From Akebia trifoliata (Eukaryota > Streptophyta > Magnoliopsida > Ranunculales > Lardizabalaceae), in assembly GCA_017979445.1 (NCBI GenBank), contig CM030714.1:18471892-18535891 (forward strand): DNA of 64,000 bases. The letters run 5' to 3'. Of the stretch, positions 1 to 9,893 are shown piece by piece. Below the pieces are notes generated by a model, which was not told the DNA's origin, ran no database searches, and saw only the letters and a list, made by a program, of their open reading frames with translations. The first letter of the stretch is position 1. The number at the start of each line of letters is the position of its first letter. The position numbers were made by a program, and so were the translations under genes.

Positions 1-918
1 AACCACCATCTTAAACTCACCTCACCAAACACTCAACCCAAATGGGTTGGGTTGGATCCAAACCATTTGGGTTAAAACTCACCCATTTAACCTTCTTACA
101 CAAATACCCCTCAAACCCCATCAATTTACACATACCCTTCTATTAAACCCCACACCATTCTACCACTTCTCATCATTTCACCCAACTCTACCCCTCAAAA
201 TAACTCACAAATTCTATAAAAACCCCACCATTCTCAACTCTCAATCACTAATGAAAAATCCCACATCCAACCCTCCAAAAGATAAAAAAGAAATCACTCT
301 CTCAACCTTTCTCTCTTAACCAATTCTACTACATCTACTCTCAACTCAGCTCAACTTTCAACCTTCTCTCAAACAAGTCAAGCAAAGAAAAAAAAGACTC
401 ATTAAAGAAAGTCAAAGGAAGTCAAGGAAGGAACAAGGTGGGTTTGACAAAAGGACACCCCCCTAACTCCCCTCTTCTACTCACCCATTTCCTACACATT
501 TGCACACACCACTATGGTTTAAATCACCAAAGGGCCCCTTCTTCATAAGGGTGCCCTCAATGATTTGAACCAATATCGAAGCCCCTCACACTTGAGGGCA
601 CACATCAAATGTTTTTTTTTTCAATTTCATTTTCTTTATTTCAAAAGGCCGAATCCGAGGTTACCACATCACGTGGATGGAATAGGGTGCCTAACACCTT
701 CCCTACTCCATAAATGGACCCCTTGCCTTTGAATCAAAAGTTGGACCATGCACTTTATCCTACGAGAGTCAACAAAAAATGTCAAAATGACATGTTCTTT
801 TAAAGAAATATGACTTCGGGTGACCATTCATACCCATCTCAAAAAATGAATGGTGGCGGCTCCAAAACACCCCCAAAGTGGAGGGATGTTTTAAAATATT
901 AAAAATCCCATGTCCACA
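1..918 (+). repeat. 5' LTR of element 1 (Tat/Ogre-like), start outside window
   Basis: This stretch matches 15600-16516 almost base for base; by eye there are roughly 30 differences, about 3%. It ends in TGTCCACA and is followed at once by a primer-binding site, so it is the upstream LTR. From the complete 3' LTR (1640 bp), about 720 bp of this LTR lie left of the window. The part present includes the promoter region with a TATA box near 215, a C-rich, G-poor segment typical of the family, and the R/U5-like end. The similarity of the two LTRs makes this the youngest-looking insertion here. Confidence 0.95.
215..221 (+). promoter_or_regulatory. TATA box of the 5' LTR
   Basis: TATAAAA lies in a CA/CT-rich stretch. 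It is retained in the 3' LTR at 15814-15820 and, in other family copies, at 58863-58869 (+) and as TATAAATA near 45615-45622 (-). Position in the LTR and conservation make it the likely core promoter. The transcription start itself cannot be seen. Confidence 0.6.
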
Positions 919-921
919 GCT

Positions 922-939
922 TGGCGACTTCACTGGGGA
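922..939 (+). other. Primer-binding site, tRNA-Arg type
   Basis: TGGCGACTTCACTGGGGA starts 3 bases after the LTR end. It differs at two positions from the complement of the 3' end of plant tRNA-Arg (as I recall that sequence), the primer used by Ogre/Tat elements. Related sites lie next to the other two 5' LTR ends, at 40074-40091 (-) and 59612-59629 (+). Confidence 0.8.
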
Positions 940-1740
940 GTACATACTAGCGGGTCCGACACTCTTTCTTGATTCGGTTATTCGTAAAAAAAAAAAAAAA
1001 AGTTTGTTTTATTTTTGTGTTGTTTCTTTTGGTTTATCTACTAATGCGTTTGCTTTTTTTCTTTTTTTTTATTTCACAAGTTTCACATGGGATGGTTGTA
1101 ATATTTATTTACATATGCTTTTGTTTAATTTTTATTTTGGAACAAAGAATGTAAGGATGGATACGATTCAAAAAATGCACGCACATGCACATGCGATTCA
1201 CACCCCTATGCATAAGCCACCCCCCCTTCTCTTTAAATTTCTAACCCCGGATGCCGGTACTCTCAAGCCCCCGAGATCGTTATTTTGGGTGGTTGGGAGG
1301 AGAACATCCACCCCATTCACCAACCTAAGACATGTACACTTCGGTGTACATCGAGGTTTGAAAAATGGGTAGCCGAAAAACTACCTACGAACCGCATGCA
1401 TCGAAGCGTAATTAATAGACAAAGGACACTAAGGCTTGCAAAATCAATTTCGTATCCATCCCATGTTCATATGTCTTGTATTTTTTTTTTAAGCCCACGA
1501 AGGCAAGTTGTATAGATTTTAGGATATTTTTCTTTTGTTCTCGTTTATATGTCGCCTTAGGTAAAAGGGGGAAATCTGTTTTTTTTATGTTATCATGTGC
1601 ATCATCAAAAAATAAAAAAGTGACATTTTTGTGGCCCAAGCCAAAAAACAGAGGCTATGTGCCTTAAAACCCAGAAATTTCAGGCCAAAATGGGATGAGA
1701 ATAAAAAACAGAGCAAGGTTGGAAGGCCAGAAAAGGTTCT
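940..1740 (+). other. 5' leader of element 1, AT-rich, no gene seen
   Basis: AT-rich untranslated leader with poly-A and poly-T runs. Patches such as the stretch around 1549-1570 (GGTAAAAGGG) and 1630-1660 (GTGGCCCAAGCC) recur in element 6 near 59770 and 60200, so this is conserved family leader. Short ORFs here are interrupted by homopolymer runs and resemble no protein known to me. Confidence 0.6.
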
Positions 1741-2024
1741 GGTCCGTGCTTGAAGCACGAACTCAAGAAATATTGTTAAGTCCGTGCTTAGAAAACGGAC
1801 TGGGCAAATTTTCTTAGGGCCGTACATGAAGCACGGACCAGTGCAAAAAAAAAAATAATTTGATGTTCTGGTCCGTATTTGAAGCACGGACCAACAAAAA
1901 AGTGTTAGGTCCGTACTTGAAAAACGGACCCACAAAAAAAAAAATAAAAAATTTTGATGCTCTAGTCTGTATTTGAAGCACGGACCAGCAAAAAAGTGTT
2001 AGGTCCGTACTTGAAAAACGGACC
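1741..2024 (+). repeat. Leader hairpin cluster (array 0)
   Basis: About seven copies of a motif with arms GGTCCGT and ACGGACC around a 9-base middle (for example 1870-1892, 1908-1930, 2002-2024). Spacers are A-rich and the copies are about 40 bp apart. Each is an inverted repeat able to fold in RNA. Diverged versions lie in element 3's leader (39180-39345, minus) and at 24150-24400. Confidence 0.85.
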
Positions 2025-2259
2025 CAAAAAAAAAAAAAAAAATTTTTTACTCATTTTGTTCCTTACGTCAGTCCTGACAACTTTTCTTCTCAAGGTTTTT
2101 TTTTTATTTTGAGTTTTAAAGCTTGAAAATGAACAAATGATTCACTTTATTATAAAACTCAGGGCCTCTTCTCACAATCGATCCTGCTCCAAACGGATTT
2201 TGCCCAACGTGGCTTACTATCGATCTCGGTCATAATCAAACTTGTCCTTCATTGAGTAT

Positions 2260-3236
2260 CCATTTCAAACTGGGTCCACGACCCAAGTCCATTTCAATTG
2301 GGTCCGGTCCATATCCATTTCAACTGGGTCCACGACCTAGATCCATATCCAACTGGGTCCACGACCCAGATATATTTCCAACTGGGTCCCCGACCCAGAT
2401 CCATTACCACTGGGTCCACGACCCAGATCCAACTAAACTGGGTCCCCGACCCAGATCCATGTCCAACTGGGTCCACGATCCAGATCCATGTCCAACTGAG
2501 TCCACGACCCAGATCCATTTCCAACTGGGTCAACGACCCAGATCCAACTAAACTGGGTCCCCGACCCAAATCCATGTCCAACTGGGTCCACGACCCAGAT
2601 CCATGTCCAACTGGGTCCACGACCCAGATCCAACCAAACTGGGTCCATGACCAATATCCATGTCGACTGGGCATAACCCAGATCCACTTCAACTGGGTCC
2701 CCGACCCAGATCCATTTCCAACTGGGTCCACGACCCAGATCTAACCAAACTGGGTCCACGACCCAGATCCATGTCGACTGGGTCCCCGACCCAGATCCAC
2801 TTCAACTGGGTCCACGACCCAGATCTATTTCAAACCGGGTCCACGACCCAGATCTATTTCAAACTGGGTCCACGACCCAGATCAATGTCTAACTGGGTCC
2901 ATGACCCAGATCCGTTTCCAACTGGGTCCCTGACCCAGATCCATTTCCAACTGGGTCTACAACCCAGATCCAAGACCCAGATCTATTTCAAACCGGGTCC
3001 ACGACCCAGATCTATTTCAAACTAGGTCCACGACCCAGATCAATGTCTAATGGGTCCACGACCCAGATCCGTTTCCAATTGGGTCCCTGACCCAGATCCG
3101 TTTGCAACTGGGTCCATGACCCAGATCCATGTCAATTGGGTCCGATCCTGATCCGTTTCGTTTGGATCCATGACCCAGACCCACCTGAATTGGGTCCACA
3201 ACCCGGATCCATTCCAAATCGGGTCCACGACCCATA
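2260..3236 (+). repeat. 29-bp tandem array A, each unit a perfect hairpin
   Basis: Roughly 34 units of about 29 bp. The core CTGGGTCCACGACCCAG is a 7-bp perfect inverted repeat around CAC, followed by a variable GATCCATTTCCAA-like spacer. Because 29 is not a multiple of 3 and stops are rare, several frames on both strands stay open; these ORFs are artefacts. The same array, diverged, sits in the leaders of element 3 (38221-38896) and element 6 (63237-63351). Confidence 0.95.
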
Positions 3237-3590
3237 TCTAATCAAGTTCATAATCCATCTATGATCTTACAAAGATAACAACTGGTCAATCAACTCCAAT
3301 GCATTCAACTTTTTTAACAAAAAAAAAAAAAAAAATTAATTTCAAAAAAGTACCAATTGCAGTCCTTGATCAAAGTCGGTGCCTAGAAAGATCTTACCCT
3401 GTTGATACGAGGGGGATAGACTACGTCTATTCAGGGAACAACGTGATTTAAGAGTGCTATTGTGCGCCGCCTCTTCCTTGGAGATTGGCCTGGCCGACGA
3501 TGATTTCAGAGAACTGAATTGGAGGCTACCAAAAACTATGGGTTATTTTAACTTGATTTATCTCAGAAAACTACTCTTTAAAATGTTTTC
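3237..3590 (+). other. Conserved single-copy leader segment between arrays
   Basis: Non-repeated spacer. Its part around 3345-3510 (ACCAATTGCAGTCCTTGATC and a G/C-richer GCGCCGCCTCTT patch) recurs in element 3 near 37960-38100 (minus) and in element 6 near 61095-61260, though in a different order relative to array A. No ORF seen. Confidence 0.6.
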
Positions 3591-4448
3591 CCGACTCCGT
3601 GTCGATGCCAGCTCCGTGCTGATGTAATTTCTTTTTCAAAACGCTTTTCCGACTCCGTGTCGATGCCAGCTCCGTGCTGATGTAATTTCCTTTCAAAATA
3701 CTTTCCCGACTCCGTGTCGATGCCAGCTCCGTGCTGATGTAATTTCTTCTCAAAATATTTTACCGACTCCGTGTCGATGCCAGCTCCATGCTGAGGAAAT
3801 CTTCTTTTCAAAATGTTTTACCGACTCCATGTCGATGCCAGCTCCGTGCTGATGTAATTTCTTTTCAAACTGTTCTACCGACTCCGTGTCGATGCTAGCT
3901 CCGTGTTGATGTAATTTCTTTTCAAACTGTACTTTCGACTCCGTGTCGATGCCAGCTCCGTGCTGAAGTAATTTCTTTTCAAAATGTTCTCCCGACTCCG
4001 TGTCGATGCCAGCTCCGTGCTGATGTAATTTATTTTTAAAAATGTTTTACTGACTCCGTGTCGATGCCAGCTCCGTGCTGAGAAAATTTATTTTTCAAAA
4101 TGCTTTACCGACTCCGTGTCGATGCCAGCTCCGTGCTGATGTAATTTCTTTTCAAAATGTTTTACCGACTCCGTGTCGATGCCAGCTCCGTGCTGATGTA
4201 ATTTCTTTTCAAATGTTCTACCGAATCCGTGTCGATGCTAGCTCCGTGCTGATGTATTTTACCGACTCCGTGTCGATGCCAGCTCCGTGCTGAAGTAATT
4301 TCTTTTCAAAATGCTTTACCGACTCCGTGTCGATGCCAGCTCCGTGCTGATGACATTTCTTTTTCAAAATGCTTTACCGGCTCCATGCCGATGCCAGTTT
4401 CATGCTGGTGTAATTATATTCTCCCAAACGATCCAGCTCCGTGCTGGC
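3591..4448 (+). repeat. 57-bp tandem array B with two hairpins per unit
   Basis: About 15 units of 57 bp. Each holds CGAC-TCCGT-GTCG, then ATGC, then CAGC-TCCGT-GCTG: two 4-bp stems presenting the same TCCGT loop. A TGATGTAATTTCTTTTC-like AT-rich spacer follows. Some units are shortened. Homologous arrays precede gag in element 3 (37344-37856, minus) and occur in element 6 (63490 onwards). Confidence 0.95.
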
Positions 4449-4653
4449 AAACCACATTTTCAAATTCACCTAACTAAATTTCACTTTTAAATACCATCCC
4501 TAATAATTACCAGACGTAATAAAACATCATGCATTTTCCTTTTTGATAAGTAAGATAATAACGCTTGGTCTTCTGTACCCCCAGGTGGCCAAACGAAAAA
4601 AGTACAAACATCCTGAGAAGCCTCCATACTTCCTTCGATCATCTTCATCAACA

Positions 4654-6168
4654 ATGAGTAACTCAGATGACCCACAGCCCGTTACGAATGAACTGGCCGA
4701 GGCTAATGCTATGATAGCAAAACTGTTGGAAACAACGAAAAGGCAGGAACAAATCTTGACGACCATTTTGAGTAGCACTAATTTTATGCAAGCACAGGCA
4801 GCTCAACACCAAGCATCTGGGTCAAACCCTGAACTCCATGAACAAACACGACTAGATCAACAGGCTACCCCGCCTCCTACTGTACCAGTATACCAAGGCC
4901 CTCCACTTTACATCCCACAGAATCAACCACCTCCGGTGGTGATCCCAGACGATGAGTGCAACTTCAGGGTTCCCGAAGCCAAAAGTTCTATCGATGACAA
5001 AATGGCCCAACAAATCGAGTCTCTCCGAGAAGAAATGAAACGAATGAAGGGTACAAATACTTTAGGAGGGACAAGATTTAGGGACTTTTGCTTTTACCCT
5101 AACGCACAGTTGCCGGCTAAGTTCAAGTGTCCGGAATTTGAAAAGTATAACGGGGTTGGGTGTCCTTTGTCGCACCTCAAATTGTATTGTGGATCGATGT
5201 GCCAATATGGCGAGGACGACAGATTGCTAGTACAGTTATTTCAGAGAAGTTTAACAGGGCTAGCACTCAAATGGTTCTCGGGGTTGGACCACTCACTTAT
5301 CAAGAACTGGCAGGACTTGGCTGAAATGTTCTGGCACAACTACAGGTTTAATACAGATGTTGGTTTGGATAGAAATGACATGGCACGAATGACGAGGAAA
5401 CACAAAGAAACAGTGAAAGAATATGCCTAGAGGTGGCGAGAGTCAGCTTCCCAAGTACGGCTAGCCATGACAGAACAAGAGATGAACACCACGTTTATCT
5501 CTACATTAGGGCATTCATTCTACACCCATCTGGTAGGGCATACCACGGGCACTTTCTCCAATTTGGTTCAAGTGGCAGACCGGGTCGAGGACGGGATCCG
5601 AACGGGTCTGATATTTGACTTCACAGCCCTAAGCGCAGCAGCAGGGACATCGACAGTGAAGAAACCAATGCCGTTAGTCAAGAAAAAAGATGATCCTCAA
5701 GTCAACAATGTGCAACCCAGCCAACCCATCTTTATTCAAGCACCAGTTCAAAGGCCACAAGCACCACAAGTCCCTTGGACACCAGTACCTCGAGCCGCCT
5801 GGGCTCCGGTGCCGCAAAATCCATTCCGGATGGTTCCTCCACAAGCCATGCCAGCACAGCCAGCGCAACAGTATGGGCAGAGTCAACAAGCAAGACCGAA
5901 CAGGATTAATAGAGTGTTCACAAAGTTATCGATAACGTTGTCAGAACTACTTCCCACATTATTACAAGGAGAGTATCTTACTAAGAGACCACCGAACCCA
6001 GAAGCTTCTAAAGGGGTGGGGTACAATCCCAACCTCTTCTGTGAGTTTCATATGGGTGCACCAGGGCACTCCACTGATCAGTGTTGGCAGCTCAAGCACC
6101 AAGTGCAGAATCTGATTGATCGAAAAGCCATCATATTGGATGGGCCTGCCAACCCGCCCCAACAATAA
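4654..6168 (+). pseudogene. gag: Gag of element 1, broken by a nonsense codon
   Basis: The likely start is the ATG at 4654 (MSNSDDPQPV); the longer frame upstream begins only with TTG. Features in order: an N-terminal helical segment with coiled-coil-like spacing, a Pro-rich linker, the Gag core (PAKFKCPEFEKYNGVGCP, then a Leu/Trp-rich block with LKWFSGL), and a zinc-knuckle-like CEFHMGAPGHSTDQC near 6040, a variant typical of Tat elements. A TAG at 5428 interrupts the frame; element 3 has CAG at this site, so it is a C-to-T nonsense change. The frame also ends at TAA 6166, where element 3 has a glutamine codon, so the ancestral polyprotein continued into the linker and protease. The product would form the virus-like particle. 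Confidence 0.92.
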
Positions 6169-7057
6169 AATATTAATCAAAACCCCCTGCCTACTCATAA
6201 TGGCGAGGGGAGTGGGCACAGGGTAAATGTCATTTGTGGAGAACTCGATTTCAATCCCTCGGATCTGATAGCACCTATCAGGGCAAAAATCAGGGTACAC
6301 TTCACAAACGAAGCAAGGACGTCAACGGTTAACACAGTCAACCACTATGCAGATTCATCGCAGAATTCACAGCTACCTCTCAGCATGGCCAACCTCACCA
6401 TCCATCCTACTCATCAAAATACTACCAACCAACCACCTTTAGTCATACCTTACGGATTACCCCATCATCAAAATTTAGCCCGGCCTCTCCTTGTTATACC
6501 TTACACACCACCATATTCCCAAGAATCAACTCGACCCCCCCCATATACCGTACACTTCATCTCCACATCCACCACTCGTCATTCCATACACTCCATCGAC
6601 TCCTCACATAACTCCTCCTACCATCATTACATCCAAATCATCACCACCACCTCTCATTCTCAATATGAAGCCCGATCCACCTCCCATAACCATACTCTCG
6701 CCTAAATCATTCCCCTATAGCTCCGATCAGGCAATTCCTTGGAGCTATGAAACTAGTATCACCACAACCGCCGGGGTCGAAACAATGAAGAAAGCAATGG
6801 TGGTTGATATCGGCCATATAACCAGGATGGGAAAGTGTTCGAAATTATCAGAAAATGGGGTGAAAATCAGGGAAGAAAGCAAAGAAACTACAGAAGAAGT
6901 GACCGATGAAGAAAAAAGAAAAGCAAAGGGAAAAGGCAAGCTGTATAAGGATGAGAAGATGGAAGAAAAGGTGAAAGTGACAGACAAAGAAGCCACAGAC
7001 TTTATTAAGCTCATCCTCAAGAGAGAGCATAACATAGTAGACAGATTGAACAAGTAG
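6169..7057 (+). pseudogene. Gag-Pro linker of element 1, frameshifted
   Basis: Continuation of the gag frame after TAA 6166 (NINQNPLPTHNGEGSGHR), with a long Pro/His/Thr-rich low-complexity stretch and then a Lys/Glu-rich helical segment (about 6840-7050). Reading passes from frame 1 to frame 2 between about 6491 and 6705. The most likely slip is the run of eight C at 6535-6542, which is shorter in element 3. A TAG at 7055 closes this part; the protease continues in the same frame. No catalytic motif is visible, so it is probably a spacer of the polyprotein. Confidence 0.8.
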
Positions 7058-8533
7058 CCAGACCAAGTCAGCATCTTAGGACTAATGCAAAAATTGGAAG
7101 AGCACCAAAAGGCATTGTTGAAAGTCTTAGGGGGATCACATGTACCTTCGACCACGACACCAGCGCAGTTAGAGCAAACAGTTGGACAAATCATGACCCC
7201 CAATCCTATTATTTTCACAGAAAATGAGTTTACACCTGAAGGAACAGGGCACGTTGAGCCACTAAACATTATGGTCATATGCAAGGGCATGATGGTTGTC
7301 AGGGTGCTGATTGACAACGACTCAGCGCTTAATGTTTGTCCACTTGAGATCTTCCGAAAGCTGAATACCGATTGGTCATATGTGAAACCCAACAACAAGG
7401 TTGGTCGAGGGTTCGATAGTTCAAGAAGGAACTCGCTGGGCGAAGTAGACCTACCAATCACAATAGGACCTTGCACCTTTGAAGTGACGTTTGAAGTCAT
7501 GGAAATACCAACGACCTTCAACTTGTTACTGGGCAGGCCTTGGATCCATACTACCGGGGCTGTGCCTTCCTCGTTGCACCAAAGAGTCAAATTTATCATG
7601 GAACAGAGAATGATATCAGTATTGGCAGAGAACCTTGTTCCAGCTGGGAGAGCCCCAAACATGCCATTCATTGATATAGAGATGACGAAGGACAAGGCAC
7701 TCTACCATTCGTATCAATTCGCCACTGTTAATCACATCGAGAAGGGGAAGGAGAAGGTAAAAGCAAAGCTATCGAGAGCAAACCTTATGATTAGCCAGAT
7801 TATGAAAAGGGGAGGCTACCGACCCAAGCGAGGGTTGGGACCAGGAGGAAGAGGAAGAGATATACCAGTTGAAGCAATGAAGCATACTCCTTATTTTGGT
7901 CTAGGCTTTAAACCTACGAAAAGGGATATTGCATAAATAAATGATAAGAAGAAAGAGCTTCGACTAGCAAGAAAGCAAAATCGTGAGCCGAACATCTGGA
8001 ATCTGGGTCGAGTCCCTCACATCATTGTTAACTTCCCGAAATCCCATATCAGACCTGATGGTTTATCAGAACCGCCATTGGCGAAAAGGCCAAAAAAGGT
8101 AAATATTGCACCACTGCACAAAGACTCAATCGTCGAGTCCCAATCATCCTTCGTAGAAGGCATTGATGTTTTGTTCAATGGGGATTCCGAGGAAAGTCCA
8201 TCGGAGATCGCTCCAAAATCCATCGAAGTGGAAATCACTACTGGCCATGGGAACAAATCACCCTTTCCAAAGGGCATTGACTGGGCATCAGTCGTCATCC
8301 CACCGAGTTTGGGAGGGATTATGCCCCAACATGACAACAACAATCATTCGGAGATCATGGTTATCTCCGAACCACCAATTAAATCACCCAACAAATCACT
8401 TTCACATCTCATCCGCCCCCTCAGAGAAGGGGAGACACTGTACAACTGGGAAGAATTCCCATTGACACTTGAGGCTGTCGAGGCCTCCAAAAAAAATGCC
8501 GTTAGGCAACATCAGTTTGCCCGAGGATCATAA
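7058..8533 (+). pseudogene. Aspartic protease region of element 1
   Basis: Retropepsin-like domain: the active-site segment VLIDNDSALNVCP (about 7305-7345) and the flap/helix segment LLLGRPWIHTTGAV (about 7525-7565). Tat proteases usually read D-N-G; here it is D-N-D, and element 3 shares the change. A G-patch-like stretch follows (GGYRPKRGLGPGGRG, about 7810-7860), then a tail rich in Ser/Pro. A TAA at 7934 interrupts the frame. The conserved end of the ORF is TAA 8531-8533. It would process the Gag-Pol polyprotein; this copy is not functional. Confidence 0.88.
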
Positions 8534-8774
8534 CGAGCCCTCGTCCTCGGGTAAAGACCGTTTTGAGAGCTCCCTATCTTTACTAATGCATGACTGCTCT
8601 TTTTATTTCAGATGTCCGAAAAATAGCACTCAAAAATCAAAAAAATCAAAAAAATCAAAAAGTCTTCAAAAATCAAAAAAATTAAAAAACCTTCAAAAAG
8701 CAAAAAAATCAAAAAGATTTCAAAATCTCAAAAAAATAGATATATTCCAAAAACCAAAAAATGAGTTTTCTTAG
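8534..8774 (+). other. PRO-RT spacer with splice-like signals
   Basis: Non-coding gap between the pro stop and the RT frame, rich in CAAAAATC repeats. It contains a donor-like GGTAAAG (8550-8556), a branch-like TTACTAAT (near 8579), the acceptor TTTATTTCAG (8602-8611) and a second acceptor TTTTCTTAG (8766-8774). These recur in element C. Ogre elements are known to carry an intron here. Removing 8551-8611 alone does not restore a frame; a weak donor at 8501 paired with the 8774 acceptor would join pro to RT in frame. Confidence 0.5.
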
Positions 8775-9893
8775 AATTTAAGGGATTTGTCTCAATCGAA
8801 TGAACCTTTGGACAGAACAGAATATGAAAAGGATGAGTATGACTTCGATCTCGAACTCGACTTCGATCTCATGGGAATTGAGGAAGAGTCTGAGGACGAA
8901 GCGGAATACCCTCCTAAAGAAATCAAGGACATGTTAGAACGACATGAAAAAGGTGTTCAGCCAAACATTGAGGATACAGACTCAATTAATCTCGACACTG
9001 AAGATGACCCACGTGTTGTAAAAATCGGAGCCTTGTTAACCCCTCAGCAAAAAGAAGAAATGATCAAACTATTGCGTAATTATCAAGACATCTTTGCCTG
9101 GTCCTACAAAGATATGCCCGATTTGGACACGGATCTTGTTGTTCATAAGTTGTCGATAGCACCTGGGAGCAAGCCGATCAAGCAAAAGTTAAGAAGACTT
9201 AAGCTAGAATGGACACTCAAAGTCAAAGATGAAGTGATAAAACAGTTCCAAGCAGGATTTCTCGCAGTCTCCACATACCCCGAATGGCTAGCCAATGTCG
9301 TTCCGGTACCGAAGAAGGACGGGAAAGTACGAATGTGCGTCGACTATCGGGATCTAAACAGAGCCAGTCCTAAGGATGATTTTCCACTACCTCACATTGA
9401 CACTCTAGTCGATAGCACAGCAGGGCATGGTATGTTCTCATTCATGGATGGGTTCTCCGGGTACAATCAGATAAAAATGGCAGAAGAAGACCAAAAGAAG
9501 ACAGCATTCATTACACCCTGGGGTACTTTTCATTACAAAGTCATGCCGTTTGGGCTTAAAAACGCAAGGGCAACCTATCAACGTGCAATGACGGCTTTAT
9601 TCCACGACATGATCCACAAAGAAATGGAAGTCTACGTAGATGATATGATCACTAAATCAGGCATAGAAGAAGATCATCTGATAAATCTTAAGAAATTGTT
9701 CGATAGGCTAAGGAAATACAACTTAAGGCTCAATCCAGCAAAGTGTGTATTCGGGGCAACATCAGGCAAGTTATTGGATTTTATTGTCAGTAGAAGAGGC
9801 ATTGAAATAGATCCAGTAAAGACCAAGTACATTCTTGAAATGAAAGCACCGGTATCAGAAAAGGATGTCCGAGCATTCCTGGGTAGAATATAG
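8775..9893 (+). pseudogene. pol: Reverse transcriptase of element 1
   Basis: The open frame begins after TAG 8772-8774. The acidic N-terminal segment (DFDLELDFDLMG) leads into a complete RT domain: VVPVPKKDGKVRMCVDYRDL, then SFMDGFSGYNQI, then TPWGTFHYKVMPFGL, and the catalytic YVDD at 9633-9644. NARATYQRAM carries Arg where Gly is usual. The frame stops at TAG 9891; element 3 has an Arg codon there, so the stop is a point mutation and RNase H follows in the same frame. It would copy element RNA into DNA inside the particle. Confidence 0.95.

Noticed and set aside
47..319. 90-codon ORF at the window start
   Set aside because: It lies in the C/A-rich LTR, which is stop-poor; the homologous 3' LTR ORF is broken differently.
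2252..3235. Long overlapping ORFs on both strands across array A
   Set aside because: They arise because a 29-bp repeat poor in stops reads open in several frames; the array is non-coding leader.
3591..4448. CRISPR-like look of array B (repeats with palindromes)
   Set aside because: Spacers are variants of one sequence, not unique; units are plain tandem repeats in a plant retroelement leader.
8551..8611. A simple 61-nt intron with excellent signals as the sole PRO-RT solution
   Set aside because: Its removal leads into a frame with early stops and does not reach the RT frame, so it is only one component of a possible intron.
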